Shown here one piece after another: positions 6,341-14,472 of a stretch of 42,801 bases of DNA. How positions within the stretch are numbered: position 1 is the first letter of the stretch; every line of letters starts with the position of its first letter. The DNA is taken from contig DUNA01000086.1 in assembly GCA_012839605.1 (NCBI GenBank), forward strand, positions 1 to 42,801, read 5' to 3'. Source of the DNA: Bacteroidales bacterium. Lineage in GTDB: Bacteria > Bacteroidota > Bacteroidia > Bacteroidales > UBA932. The notes under the pieces are model-generated. The model saw only the letters and a list, made by a program, of their open reading frames with translations, had not been told where the DNA came from and searched no databases. The translations under genes were made by a program, and so were the position numbers.

Positions 6341-7060
6341 ATGAGCAAAAATACTAGTAAGACTGAATTGAATAAAGCATTTAAAAGCAAAAAAATCATC
6401 GAACTGAAAGATTTTGAGGCTTTTTATAGAGAGAAGGAACCTGCTATACCTAAAGCTACTATTAATTGGCGGGTACATGACCTTGTACAGCGGAATGTTT
6501 TTGAAAGGGTAGGCAGAGGGCAGTATCGTTTTACAAAAACAATGCGGTTTTCTCCTGTTATTTCAACAAAAATGAATGGTATATGTCGCTTGCTCAATAA
6601 GCAATTCCCGTTTGTGGATTATTGCCAATGGCAGTTGTCGACGGTGAATGAGTTTCTACAGCATTTAATCAATTTCAATATCTTGTTTGTTGATGTGGAA
6701 AGGGATGCGCTGGATGCTGCATATTATGCGCTAAAGGAGCAGTATGTTAAAGTAATGCTGGTAGGTAATCTGTATGATGATTTGTCTGAGTTTAATAATT
6801 ACATTATTGTTCGTCCTTTAATTTCGGACTCACCTTGTCAGCAGTATGAAAAATGCAATTTGGCTACATTGGAAAAAATTCTGGTGGATTTGGCAACAGA
6901 TAAAGAACTGATTGCATTTCAGAGTAACGAGATATATACAATTATGAGTACTGCTGCAGAAAAATACACGATTAATCAAAGTAAAATGCTTCGTTACGCA
7001 GGACGAAAAAATAAGAGAGAAGAAATAGAGACTGTTTTGAAATCCATAAATTATGATTGA
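6341..7060 (+). CDS. AbiEi-type antitoxin / autorepressor (module 2)
   Basis: A 239-residue homologue of the protein at 156-878. The N-terminal 65 residues form a predicted winged helix (wing FERVGRGQYRF). The C-terminal domain carries KQFPFVDYCQW (87-97), LFVDVER (115-121), VRPLISDSP (157-165), LEKILVDL (177-184) and LRYAGRKNKREE. I took the ATG at 6341 (MSKNTSKTE) because an upstream ATG at 6305 would lie before the -7 box. The gene overlaps the toxin gene by 8 bp, so translation is probably coupled. It is likely to bind both AbiEii and the inverted repeat in its own promoter. The two antitoxins differ most in the DNA-binding half, as expected for separate specificities. Confidence 0.87.
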   Translation: MSKNTSKTELNKAFKSKKIIELKDFEAFYREKEPAIPKATINWRVHDLVQRNVFERVGRGQYRFTKTMRFSPVISTKMNGICRLLNKQFPFVDYCQWQLSTVNEFLQHLINFNILFVDVERDALDAAYYALKEQYVKVMLVGNLYDDLSEFNNYIIVRPLISDSPCQQYEKCNLATLEKILVDLATDKELIAFQSNEIYTIMSTAAEKYTINQSKMLRYAGRKNKREEIETVLKSINYD

Positions 7061-8126
7061 TTTAAAAAGCGCTTCAAAAGAGTGGATTGAAGGAATTGCA
7101 AAAACAACGACAGCAAAAGATAAAATTCTGGTCGAGAAGGTGGTTCATGCCTTTATGCTATTGGAAGGTCTTGCAAGTTCCAATTTGAATTTTGTATTTA
7201 AAGGGGGTACTGCTCTGATGTTGTTGTTTGGCTCAGGAAAACGATTATCCATTGATATTGACATTGTTGTGTCAGATAGAAAAGTACACTTGGATACAAT
7301 ACTTGATTCAATCTGCAAAACATACAGATTTACTAGGTTTGAAGAAACTCCGCGACCTACAACATTCGGTATCGAAAAAACACATTATAAACTTTACTTT
7401 TTTTCAGTGATTGAAAAAAAAGAATCGTATGTGATGCTGGATGTGGTAAAAGAGGATATTCTTTATCAAAATATTATTCGTCTTCCGGTTGACAGTCTGT
7501 TTGTAGCCTCGAATGATGCACCTGTTTTCGTAGCAGTTCCCGATTTCAACAATCTATTAGCCGATAAGCTTACTGCATTTGCTCCGACTACTACCGGGAT
7601 ACCTTATATGATAGGGGATAAAGAGATGGGGATGGAAATCATTAAACAAATGTATGACATCGGGTGCATAGTTGAACGTGCGGATAATGCTTCAGTAATC
7701 TTATCGGTATTTTTAGATATTGCTCGAAAAGAAATTGAATATAGAGATAATAAATGTTCACCGGAAGAAGTACTTGATGATATTATTAATCATTCGTTGG
7801 AGATTTGTTTACGAGGTAATTATGGTAAGGCTGATTATGCAGTCCTATCAAAAGGAATGATTCAGGTCAAGAGTTTTATTTTTTCGGAGAAGTTTCATCT
7901 AGAAAAAGCAATTACTTACGCGGCGAAAACAGCCTATATTGCAACTGTTATTAAATACGAACAGAAGTTGATAGATAAGTTTGACATCAAGAACATTCAG
8001 GAAATGAAAGAATGGCAGATTGATGGACATCTAAGCAATAAGTTGAACAAACTCAAAAAATCAAACCCAGAAGCCTTTTTTTATTTGTACCGGATGTCAG
8101 CAATAATGGCATCTATATGGGAATAA
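7053..8126 (+). CDS. AbiEii-type nucleotidyltransferase toxin (module 2)
   Basis: A 357-residue DUF1814/AbiEii protein with an intact polymerase-beta-like active site: FVFKGGTALML (47-57) followed by RLSIDIDIVV with Asp68 and Asp70, a likely third acidic residue at Asp130 (MLDVV), and the family motif DKLTAFAP-x3-GIPY (171-185). Family members act as growth-inhibiting nucleotidyltransferases; some relatives (MenT-like) modify tRNA 3' ends. The target of this protein is not known. The start ATG at 7053 lies inside the antitoxin gene (8-bp overlap). A bidirectional hairpin terminator lies about 120 bp downstream. Codons are more A/T-rich than in the neighbouring core genes, in keeping with acquired DNA. 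Confidence 0.88.
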   Translation: MIDLKSASKEWIEGIAKTTTAKDKILVEKVVHAFMLLEGLASSNLNFVFKGGTALMLLFGSGKRLSIDIDIVVSDRKVHLDTILDSICKTYRFTRFEETPRPTTFGIEKTHYKLYFFSVIEKKESYVMLDVVKEDILYQNIIRLPVDSLFVASNDAPVFVAVPDFNNLLADKLTAFAPTTTGIPYMIGDKEMGMEIIKQMYDIGCIVERADNASVILSVFLDIARKEIEYRDNKCSPEEVLDDIINHSLEICLRGNYGKADYAVLSKGMIQVKSFIFSEKFHLEKAITYAAKTAYIATVIKYEQKLIDKFDIKNIQEMKEWQIDGHLSNKLNKLKKSNPEAFFYLYRMSAIMASIWE

Positions 8127-8195
8127 TAAAAGCGTCAGCTGTTTCTTTTGGTGCAGTGAGCGAAATTTTTCAGTGTAGCTCACACAATTTATTCT

Positions 8196-8203
8196 TATCT
8201 TTG
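8196..8203 (+). promoter_or_regulatory. Orphan -7 box downstream of the AbiEii toxin
   Basis: TATCTTTG with no protein gene close behind it: the next thing on this strand is the hairpin terminator at 8249-8286. Its TTTG overlaps the first copy of a tandem repeat. It could drive a transcript of about 75-80 nt or be a chance match. Confidence 0.35.
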
Positions 8204-8221
8204 CGCGTTATTTGCGCGTTA
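8200..8221. repeat. Tandem 11-bp repeat
   Basis: TTTGCGCGTTA occurs twice without a gap (8200-8210 and 8211-8221). The first copy contains the end of the orphan -7 box. It is inside the putative AbiE island. Confidence 0.7.
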
Positions 8222-8248
8222 CAAGAAAAAGCGTCGTTAAAAAGAAAA

Positions 8249-8286
8249 GGCAGCCGCACAAAACTTATGCAACTGCCTGATTTTTT
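8249..8286. terminator. Bidirectional hairpin terminator
   Basis: GGCAG (8249-8253) pairs with CTGCC (8273-8277), with an inner GCA/TGC pairing and a 2x2 internal loop. On the plus strand TTTTTT follows at 8281-8286; on the minus strand CTTTTCTTTTT follows. It can end both the AbiE transcript and the tRNA-Pro transcript. Confidence 0.6.
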
Positions 8287-8296
8287 AAAAAAAAAG

Positions 8297-8369
8297 TCGG
8301 GGCGAAATGACTCGAACATTCGACCCCTTGCACCCCATGCAAGTGCGCTACCAACTGCGCCACGCCCCG
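8297..8369 (-). tRNA. tRNA-Pro (anticodon GGG)
   Basis: The minus strand folds into a full cloverleaf: 7-bp acceptor CGGGGCG/CGCCCCG, D-arm GCGC-AGTTGGTA-GCGC, anticodon stem CTTGC/GCAAG around loop ATGGGGT (anticodon GGG, proline), T-arm GAATG-TTCGAGT-CATTT, discriminator A. CCA is not encoded. A -7 box lies 13 nt upstream. Its 3' end is duplicated at 6155-6173. Confidence 0.95.
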
Positions 8370-8381
8370 CTTTTAGAGCCG

Positions 8382-8389
8382 CAAATATA
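8382..8389 (-). promoter_or_regulatory. -7 box for tRNA-Pro
   Basis: The minus strand reads TATATTTG, a perfect TAnnTTTG, 12 nt before the mature 5' end of the tRNA. A TTG about 21 nt further upstream may serve as a weak -33 element. Confidence 0.65.
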
Positions 8390-8431
8390 CAGAACTTTTA
8401 CGATATTTAACAATTATAAAATAAATCTACT

Positions 8432-9364
8432 ATGGAAACCATAAAATGCCTTATAGCAGGGAGCGGTCCGGCCGGGTATACAGCTGCTATTTATGCAGCC
8501 AGAGCCAATATGCAACCTGTTCTTTATGAGGGAGTTTTAAGAGGAGGACAATTGACCACGACTACGGAAATTGAGAACTTTCCAGGCTACCCCGACGGTA
8601 TAAACGGGCATGAGTTGATGGAGGATCTTAGAATACAAGCCCAGCGGTTTGGAACGGAATTTAGAACCGGGGTTGTAGTGGAAAGCCAATTGGATAAGGC
8701 TCCGTTTCGTTTGACATTGGATGACGGAAAAGAGGTATTGGCTGAAACGGTCATTATTGCCACGGGTGCTACGGCTCGGTACTTGGGACTGGAATCCGAA
8801 TCGGAATTCAGGGGTAGGGGCGTATCGGCTTGTGCTACGTGTGATGGATTCTTTTACAGAGGAAAAGATGTAGCCGTTGTAGGTGGAGGAGACACGGCTT
8901 GTGAAGAGGCCATCTATTTGTCTGCCTTGTGCCGCAAGGTGTATATGATTGTACGAAGGGACGTGTTCCGTGCTTCCAAAGTGATGCAGGACAGGGTGTT
9001 GAATACTCCCAATATTGAGGTGCTGTGGGAACACCAGACAAAAGAAGTTTTGGGCGATGAATCCGGAGTTACAGGAGTACGATTGGTGCATAAATCAGGG
9101 GAGGAAAAAACAATAGATATCTTAGGTTTCTTCTTGGCCATTGGACACCATCCCAATTCGGAACCTTTCCAGCCTTGGATAGAAGTAAACTCGGACGGAT
9201 ATATTGTAACAAAAGGGAAAACTTCAGAAACAAACATACCGGGTATATTTGCAGCAGGTGACGTACAGGACCCGCGTTACCGTCAAGCCGTAACGGCAGC
9301 AGGTAGCGGATGTATGGCAGCTATGGATGCAGAACGTTTTCTTTCTCTGCAATGCGGCCTGTAA
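8432..9364 (+). CDS. trxB: Thioredoxin-disulfide reductase
   Basis: A 310-residue flavoprotein that passes electrons from NADPH through FAD and a redox-active disulfide to thioredoxin in the cytoplasm. The FAD-binding GSGPAG (10-15) is near the N-terminus, the active-site CATC is Cys134/Cys137, the NADPH-binding GGGDTACEEA follows at 151-160, and the C-terminal FAD motif is GIFAAGDVQDPRYRQ. The length is typical for low-molecular-weight bacterial TrxB. It stands alone, divergent from tRNA-Pro, with a 62-bp upstream region in which I see no perfect TAnnTTTG. Confidence 0.95.
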   Translation: METIKCLIAGSGPAGYTAAIYAARANMQPVLYEGVLRGGQLTTTTEIENFPGYPDGINGHELMEDLRIQAQRFGTEFRTGVVVESQLDKAPFRLTLDDGKEVLAETVIIATGATARYLGLESESEFRGRGVSACATCDGFFYRGKDVAVVGGGDTACEEAIYLSALCRKVYMIVRRDVFRASKVMQDRVLNTPNIEVLWEHQTKEVLGDESGVTGVRLVHKSGEEKTIDILGFFLAIGHHPNSEPFQPWIEVNSDGYIVTKGKTSETNIPGIFAAGDVQDPRYRQAVTAAGSGCMAAMDAERFLSLQCGL

Positions 9365-9379
9365 TTTGCTAAACTGTTG

Positions 9380-9387
9380 TATATTTG
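9380..9387 (+). promoter_or_regulatory. -7 box for bamD
   Basis: TATATTTG, 16 nt before the bamD ATG and right after the trxB stop. It suggests that bamD-rpoZ-recN-nagB has its own promoter. The nearest TTTG upstream is only 11 nt away, so no standard -33 box is claimed. Confidence 0.5.
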
Positions 9388-9403
9388 CCTGATTGCATTG
9401 CTC

Positions 9404-10240
9404 ATGAAAAAGACATTTTTGATCCTTATTGTATTTGCTGCCGGATTGGGCGCTTCTTGTATGAATCAGTTTGAAGCCCTTATGCGTAGCACTGATTATC
9501 AGTTGAAATTTCGAAAAGCCATCGAGTACTTTGAAGCCAGACGGTATTCCCGTTCGCAGCCTTTGTTGGAACAGTTGCAGATGGTGTACCGAGGGACTCA
9601 GCAAGACGATACCCTACAATATTATTTGGGATTGAGCAATTACCATTTGAATGATTTTGTTACGGCAGAAGAAAACTTCAGGCAATTTGCGGAAATTTTC
9701 CCTCGCAGCCCTTTTACAAAATCGGCGCGGTTCTTAAGGCTTGATTGTATGTACCAAAACACATACAGGCATGAATTGGACCAACAGCCCAGCCGCATGA
9801 CTATTGCAGCCATAGAGGAATTCTTGTACGATTATCCGGGCAATGAGTATGAAAAAGTATGTCACAGCATGTTGGACGACTTGTACCACAGGTTGGATAT
9901 CAAGGCGTTTGAGTCTGCCAAATTGTATTTTACCATAGAAGATTACAAGTCGGCTACGCATGCGCTCAAAGAAACGCTTAAGGAAAACCCGGACAGCCGG
10001 TACAGAGAAGACATCATGTATTATATTGTGGCTGCCAACTACCAGTACGCGCTCAACAGCGTACCTGCTTTGCAGCGGGAACGTTTTTTAAACGTCATAG
10101 ACGAATATTACAACTTTGTGAGTGAATTTCACGATTCAAAGTATTCCAGAGAGATGGAACAGATGTTCAAAAGAGCGCGTCAGTTTACCATAAAAAAGGC
10201 CGAGCCTACAGAGGAAACGAAAGAACAAGAAAGTGAATAG
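9404..10240 (+). CDS. bamD: Outer membrane assembly lipoprotein BamD
   Basis: A 278-residue lipoprotein of the BAM complex, which inserts beta-barrel proteins into the outer membrane. The start at 9404 (MKKTFLILIV) gives a signal peptide with lipobox LGASC (Cys19); an ATG at 9377 would precede the -7 box. The mature protein is built of TPR-like helices: FRKAIEYFEARRYSRSQPLLEQL, then a second repeat around YHLNDFVTAEENFRQFAEIFPRSP and a later one around FTIEDYKSATHALKETLKENP. The tail is rich in Glu and Lys. The partner BamA is encoded in this window at 18344-20869. It leads a plus-strand run with rpoZ, recN and nagB. Confidence 0.9.
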   Translation: MKKTFLILIVFAAGLGASCMNQFEALMRSTDYQLKFRKAIEYFEARRYSRSQPLLEQLQMVYRGTQQDDTLQYYLGLSNYHLNDFVTAEENFRQFAEIFPRSPFTKSARFLRLDCMYQNTYRHELDQQPSRMTIAAIEEFLYDYPGNEYEKVCHSMLDDLYHRLDIKAFESAKLYFTIEDYKSATHALKETLKENPDSRYREDIMYYIVAANYQYALNSVPALQRERFLNVIDEYYNFVSEFHDSKYSREMEQMFKRARQFTIKKAEPTEETKEQESE

Positions 10241-10257
10241 ATATAAAAAGTATAAGT

Positions 10258-10584
10258 ATGAATAAAAAAAGCCACCCGGTGGCTGATACCACCATTACTC
10301 GAGATATTACCAATTTGTCCAAAGACACCGGCAATATTTACGAAACGGTTATGATCATTGCCCAGCGAGCCAATCAGATTTCAACAGATGTGAAGAAAGA
10401 GTTGAATGCCCGTTTGGAAGAGTTTGCCACCTATACAGATACGCTGGAAGAAACGTTTGAAAACCGCGAACAAATAGAGATTTCACGTTATTATGAGCGT
10501 CAGCCCAAACCGAGTCTGGTTGCCATAAAAGAGTTTGAAGACGGAGAAACGTTTTTCAGAAAAACCACCGAGCAAGAAGAATAA
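10258..10584 (+). CDS. rpoZ: RNA polymerase omega-like subunit (RpoZ)
   Basis: A 108-residue protein of the Bacteroidota RpoZ/Rpb6-like type. Typical features are TTITRDITNLSKDTGNIYETV near the start, the omega-like core IIAQRANQISTDVKKEL (about 38-54), then FENREQIEISRYYERQPKPSL. Omega helps assemble and stabilise core RNA polymerase by wrapping the beta-prime C-terminus. It lies 17 nt after bamD and 2 nt before recN. The identification rests on recalled similarity to the Bacteroides protein in the same position, not on a search. Confidence 0.8.
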   Translation: MNKKSHPVADTTITRDITNLSKDTGNIYETVMIIAQRANQISTDVKKELNARLEEFATYTDTLEETFENREQIEISRYYERQPKPSLVAIKEFEDGETFFRKTTEQEE

Positions 10585-10586
10585 GA

Positions 10587-12302
10587 GTGTTACACTCTCT
10601 GAGTATATCCAACTTTGCCCTCATCCAGTCTTTGGAAGCGGGATTTTCAGAGGGCCTTACCATCATCACAGGAGAAACGGGTGCCGGTAAATCTATTATT
10701 TTGGGGGCTCTGTCTCTGTTGTTGGGAGAAAGAGCAGATACGGCTTTTTTGCGCGATCCTTCCAAAAACGCAGTAGTAGAGGCACAATTCAGCATTTCTG
10801 CCGATCCCGGTCAATGGGAACATATGGCAGATGTGAAAGGTCCCGGGTGGGAAGAGTTGTTTGGTGCAGAGTTGGAACAAGTGAACGAGCCGGGGGCGTC
10901 GCTAGAGTTGGTTATCAGGCGGATTGTTTATCCAACCGGTACAAGCCGGGCATTTGCAAACGACCAACCGGTGCCGCTGAGTTTTCTTAAGGCGTTGGGA
11001 AATACGCTTATAGACATCCATTCGCAACACGAAAATTTGTTGCTCTCTCAAAGCGATTATCCGTTGCACGTAGTCGATGGTTTTGCAGGGCATCAGACCT
11101 TGTTGGAGTCTTACAAAACGGTCCACAAGAAAGTAGTGGATTTGACGGCTAAGGTACGCACGTTGCGGGCAGCTTATGAAAAAAGCCAACAAGAAACAGA
11201 GTACATACAATTTCAGTTTACGGAATTGGAACAGGCCAAATTGGTGGAGGGAGAACAAGAAGAGTGGGAAGATCTATTGAAAATTTTGGAAAACGCCGCT
11301 GAAATCCGCAGGTCTTTTTTTGAGGTTGTACAGATTTTGGAAGAAGGACAAATGCCTGTTCTTTCTCAGTTGAGAGAGGCAGAACGATTGGTGCAGGCAG
11401 TGGCGCAGCACAACGCAGATTACAGGGCTATTGAGCAGCGATTGCAAGAAGTGCGCATAGAGCTGAAAGATTTGGCCGGGGAATGCGCATTGCCTTTGGA
11501 TCAAGTACGGGAAGAGCCGGATAAAATGGAGCAAATCAGCGAAAGACTGGATCTTCTGTATACGTTGCAACGCAAACACAACGTGAAAACGGTGGCGGAG
11601 TTGTTGGAAAAGATGGCTTCTTTTGAGGAGCAATTGCAAGCCGTGCAGAGCGATTCCTCTTTATTGGAAAAGTGGGAAGCCGAGCTGACAACAGCTACGG
11701 CGGAAAGGAACCGGTTGGCCGGGCTTCTTCACAAAAGCCGAGGCAAGGCCTTGGAGCCGCTTTCTGCAGAGTTGTGCGCACGCTTGGAACTGCTGGGCAT
11801 TCCTCACGCGCAGCTTCTGTTTGATTTGCAAGCAAAATCGGAATACGGTCTTTTAGGCAACAGCCACCTGCAAGTCCTTTTTTCTGCGAACAAAGACGTA
11901 GAACCAAAGGAATTGAGTCGCATTGCTTCCGGTGGAGAAATGTCGCGTTTGATGTTGTGTATAAAATCGGTAACGGCTAAAAGTGCCGGGCTGAGTACTA
12001 TTATTTTTGACGAGGTAGACTTGGGTGTGTCGGGGAAAATAGCCGATAGCATGGGAGATATGATTCATGCTTTATCTGAACACATGCAGGTGTTGGCCAT
12101 TACCCACCTGCCGCAAGTAGCCGCCAAGGGCACCACGCATTATCTGGTAAAGAAAGAATGGGCCCAAGACACTACGCAAACCCGTATAGAAGAATTGACC
12201 GGGGAAGAGAGGGTTTTGGAAGTGGCCCGTATGTTGAGCGGTTCTGCCGTTACACCGGCTGCCGTTGAAAACGCAAGAGAATTATTAAACAGTATATCAT
12301 GA
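10587..12302 (+). CDS. recN: DNA repair protein RecN
   Basis: A 571-residue SMC-like ATPase that acts in double-strand-break repair. Walker A is GETGAGKS (29-36); a long coiled-coil middle runs from about 150 to 370; the C-terminal ATPase half has the ABC signature SGGEMSRLMLCIKS and Walker B IIFDEVDLGVSGKIAD. The start is a GTG at 10587, only 2 nt after the rpoZ stop, giving MLHSLSISNFALI, the usual RecN opening. The end overlaps nagB by 4 bp (ATGA). In many Bacteroidota, coaBC and a DUF4835 gene sit between rpoZ and recN; they are absent here. Confidence 0.93.
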   Translation: MLHSLSISNFALIQSLEAGFSEGLTIITGETGAGKSIILGALSLLLGERADTAFLRDPSKNAVVEAQFSISADPGQWEHMADVKGPGWEELFGAELEQVNEPGASLELVIRRIVYPTGTSRAFANDQPVPLSFLKALGNTLIDIHSQHENLLLSQSDYPLHVVDGFAGHQTLLESYKTVHKKVVDLTAKVRTLRAAYEKSQQETEYIQFQFTELEQAKLVEGEQEEWEDLLKILENAAEIRRSFFEVVQILEEGQMPVLSQLREAERLVQAVAQHNADYRAIEQRLQEVRIELKDLAGECALPLDQVREEPDKMEQISERLDLLYTLQRKHNVKTVAELLEKMASFEEQLQAVQSDSSLLEKWEAELTTATAERNRLAGLLHKSRGKALEPLSAELCARLELLGIPHAQLLFDLQAKSEYGLLGNSHLQVLFSANKDVEPKELSRIASGGEMSRLMLCIKSVTAKSAGLSTIIFDEVDLGVSGKIADSMGDMIHALSEHMQVLAITHLPQVAAKGTTHYLVKKEWAQDTTQTRIEELTGEERVLEVARMLSGSAVTPAAVENARELLNSIS

Positions 12303-13093
12303 GGGTACTTATTTTAAGAGATTATGAGAGCGTGTCTGCATGGACTGCACGGTATATTGCCAACGAAATCAATGCATTTGAACCTACATCAAGCAATCCC
12401 TATGTGTTGGGTTTGCCTACCGGGTCGTCTCCCATGGGTACGTATAAGGAATTGATTGCTATGGTAAAAGAAGGAGAGCTTTCCTTTAAAAACGTAGTCA
12501 CGTTCAATATGGACGAGTATGTGGGTTTGGGCGGAGACCATCCGCAATCGTACCGGTACTTTATGCAGGAACATTTTTTCAATCATATAGACATCATTCC
12601 TGAAAATACTCACATACCTAATGGACTGGCTACTGATATTGATTACGAATGCAAAGCGTACGAACAAGCCATTCAACACGCGGGAGGAGTTCGTTTGTTT
12701 TTTGGAGGTGTGGGAGTAGACGGGCACATAGCTTTTAACGAACCCGGTTCTTCCCTTGTGTCGAGGACGCGCGTCAAAACCCTTACTTCAGATACGGTGT
12801 TGGCCAACGCCCGTTTCTTTGACAACAATACGGAATTGGTACCAAAAACAGCCATTACCGTTGGAGTGGGAACGATTATGGATGCCCGTCAAGTATTGCT
12901 TGTTGTGAGCGGTGTTTCCAAAGCAGAAGCATTGAAACAAGCAGTGGAAGGTCCCATCTCTCATATGTGGACGGTCACGGCTCTGCAGATGCACCCCAAG
13001 GCCATCATTGTGTGTGATGAGGCGGCTGCCGCAGGTCTGAAAACGGAAACGGTACGTTATTTCAAGGATATAGAAAAAGACAACTTGTTGTAG
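12299..13093 (+). CDS. nagB: Glucosamine-6-phosphate deaminase
   Basis: A 264-residue enzyme that converts glucosamine 6-phosphate to fructose 6-phosphate and ammonia. The catalytic residues fall at the same numbers as in the E. coli enzyme: Asp72 in NMDEYVGL, Asp141 and His143 in GVGVDGHIAFNEPG, Glu148 in the same motif. The phosphate loop LPTGSSPMGTY lies at 39-49. The start overlaps the recN stop by 4 bp, so it is translationally coupled to a DNA repair gene with no obvious functional link. It converges with the LysM gene at a gap of only 5 bp. Confidence 0.94.
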   Translation: MRVLILRDYESVSAWTARYIANEINAFEPTSSNPYVLGLPTGSSPMGTYKELIAMVKEGELSFKNVVTFNMDEYVGLGGDHPQSYRYFMQEHFFNHIDIIPENTHIPNGLATDIDYECKAYEQAIQHAGGVRLFFGGVGVDGHIAFNEPGSSLVSRTRVKTLTSDTVLANARFFDNNTELVPKTAITVGVGTIMDARQVLLVVSGVSKAEALKQAVEGPISHMWTVTALQMHPKAIIVCDEAAAAGLKTETVRYFKDIEKDNLL

Positions 13094-13098
13094 GTACG

Positions 13099-14472
13099 TT
13101 ACGGCAACAATTCTATGGAGTAATCTGGTTTGTAACGGATTACACGGACGCCCGTATTGGTAAAGCCGTGATCGGGATCTTTTCTGACAAAAGACAAGTG
13201 TGTTTGCAACAAAGGCACTTGCAGGGCTCCAATGCAGTCTTCAAAGTGCGGTCCGTATTGGTACAGAGCTTGAAGGAAAAAAGATGCCACGTCGTAGCCT
13301 TGGAAAGCAAAAGGCGTAGGTTCGCTATGGAATAGGTCCCTGTACCGGCTTACAAACTCTTTTACGTGCTCTTGTGTGTAATCTACGTAAGCAGACAGCG
13401 GAAGTACTACTTGCAATTCATGCAACGCTGTCAGGTCTAATGTGTTAAACCCATACCAACGCGACAAACCAAACAGTTCTATGGGTACTTGTTCATAGGC
13501 TGACAACAAATGCAAATTTCTGATGGCGTCTGAAACAAATGCTTGATTTTGAGAAGCAATGATGATTTGGTTGCGGGGGTTGTCTTCCAACAAATGTTTC
13601 AGCTGTTCTGTTACTTCGCGGCCTTTCAGTACGTCGTAAGAGAAATTTCTGTAAGAAATGACGTTTTTATCCAACAGCCTTCTGATGCCCGGAGCCACCA
13701 ACTGTTCTCCTTCTTCAGAAATGACCCAGACAGAGGCTTGGTGCGGTTCCAGGTATTTGAGAAGAGCTTCTTGCTGTACATCAAGCGGCGGCTGTACTTG
13801 AAAGAAATTGGCGAAAGAACTAACCCATACTTCCGATCGGCTATCCAGTGGAGAAATGATTTTTGTGTCGCTGTCCCGGAAATAGGCCAATGCGGTGCCA
13901 ATATCCGGAGAGTACACGGGGCCTATGATAACATGGCTCTTTTCCAATGCATGCGAAGAGAGCAATTGGTCTGTTGCTTCTTCTTCCCAGTCGTATACTT
14001 GGACAACGGCTTGCATGCCTTCTCTTTTCATTTGCTCTGCAGCCAACAACAGCCCTTGGTAAAATTCAATAAAACCGGTGTCTCCCGGTGTGTCTTCAAA
14101 AGGCAGCAGGAGGGAAAGCACGGGTTTGTAGTCGCGTGTGCGTTCAAAATAATAGCAAGGCGTTGGGATGTCTTCTGCTTCTTCCGGTAGAAAAGCCCCT
14201 TCTACAGCAAGGGTATCTGCTTGGATTTCTTCTATATACGTAGATTTTTGGGCATCTTTATCCGGAATGAGTAACACTTGACCGCGGTAGATTTCTCCTG
14301 TGGGGAGGTTGTTCAAGACGGCTATTTCTTTGGGATCGACTTTGTATTTCCTTCCAATGGAATACAGCGTTTCCATCCAGCGTACCTTGTGTCTGATATA
14401 CCGGGGTTCCTGCGATAAAAGAGATATGGTGAAGAACAGCAGGACAGCCGTTAAAAAAGTGCGAAGTTTCAT
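13099..14472 (-). CDS. LysM-domain protein with a periplasmic-binding-like receptor domain
   Basis: A 457-residue exported protein. A signal peptide (residues 1-20, ending ISLLSQ) is followed by one LysM domain (about 25-70: [19 protein letters not shown], then VLLIPD), which should bind peptidoglycan. From about 115 to the end is a fold like type I periplasmic-binding proteins or LpoA/LppC: repeated Rossmann-like halves with [49 protein letters not shown] and [15 protein letters not shown]. By architecture it may regulate or sense cell-wall synthesis, but the ligand is unknown. Its start overlaps the purC stop by 4 bp, so it is last in a pdxJ-skp-purC-LysM run. Confidence 0.8.
   Translation of the reverse strand: MKLRTFLTAVLLFFTISLLSQEPRYIRHKVRWMETLYSIGRKYKVDPKEIAVLNNLPTGEIYRGQVLLIPDKDAQKSTYIEEIQADTLAVEGAFLPEEAEDIPTPCYYFERTRDYKPVLSLLLPFEDTPGDTGFIEFYQGLLLAAEQMKREGMQAVVQVYDWEEEATDQLLSSHALEKSHVIIGPVYSPDIGTALAYFRDSDTKIISPLDSRSEVWVSSFANFFQVQPPLDVQQEALLKYLEPHQASVWVISEEGEQLVAPGIRRLLDKNVISYRNFSYDVLKGREVTEQLKHLLEDNPRNQIIIASQNQAFVSDAIRNLHLLSAYEQVPIELFGLSRWYGFNTLDLTALHELQVVLPLSAYVDYTQEHVKEFVSRYRDLFHSEPTPFAFQGYDVASFFLQALYQYGPHFEDCIGALQVPLLQTHLSFVRKDPDHGFTNTGVRVIRYKPDYSIELLP

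Noticed and set aside
8117-8410. 97-codon plus-strand open frame after AbiEii
   Set aside because: It runs through the terminator and the antisense of tRNA-Pro, has no plausible start signal and resembles no protein.
13083-13112. Short inverted repeat TTGTTG/CAACAA at the nagB-LysM junction as a terminator
   Set aside because: The arms are only 6-7 bp with a 14-nt loop and no T-run on either strand; too weak to call.
13543-14190. 215-codon plus-strand open frame opposite the LysM gene
   Set aside because: Shadow frame rich in Phe, Arg and Cys; the minus-strand gene has a signal peptide, a LysM domain and operon overlap.
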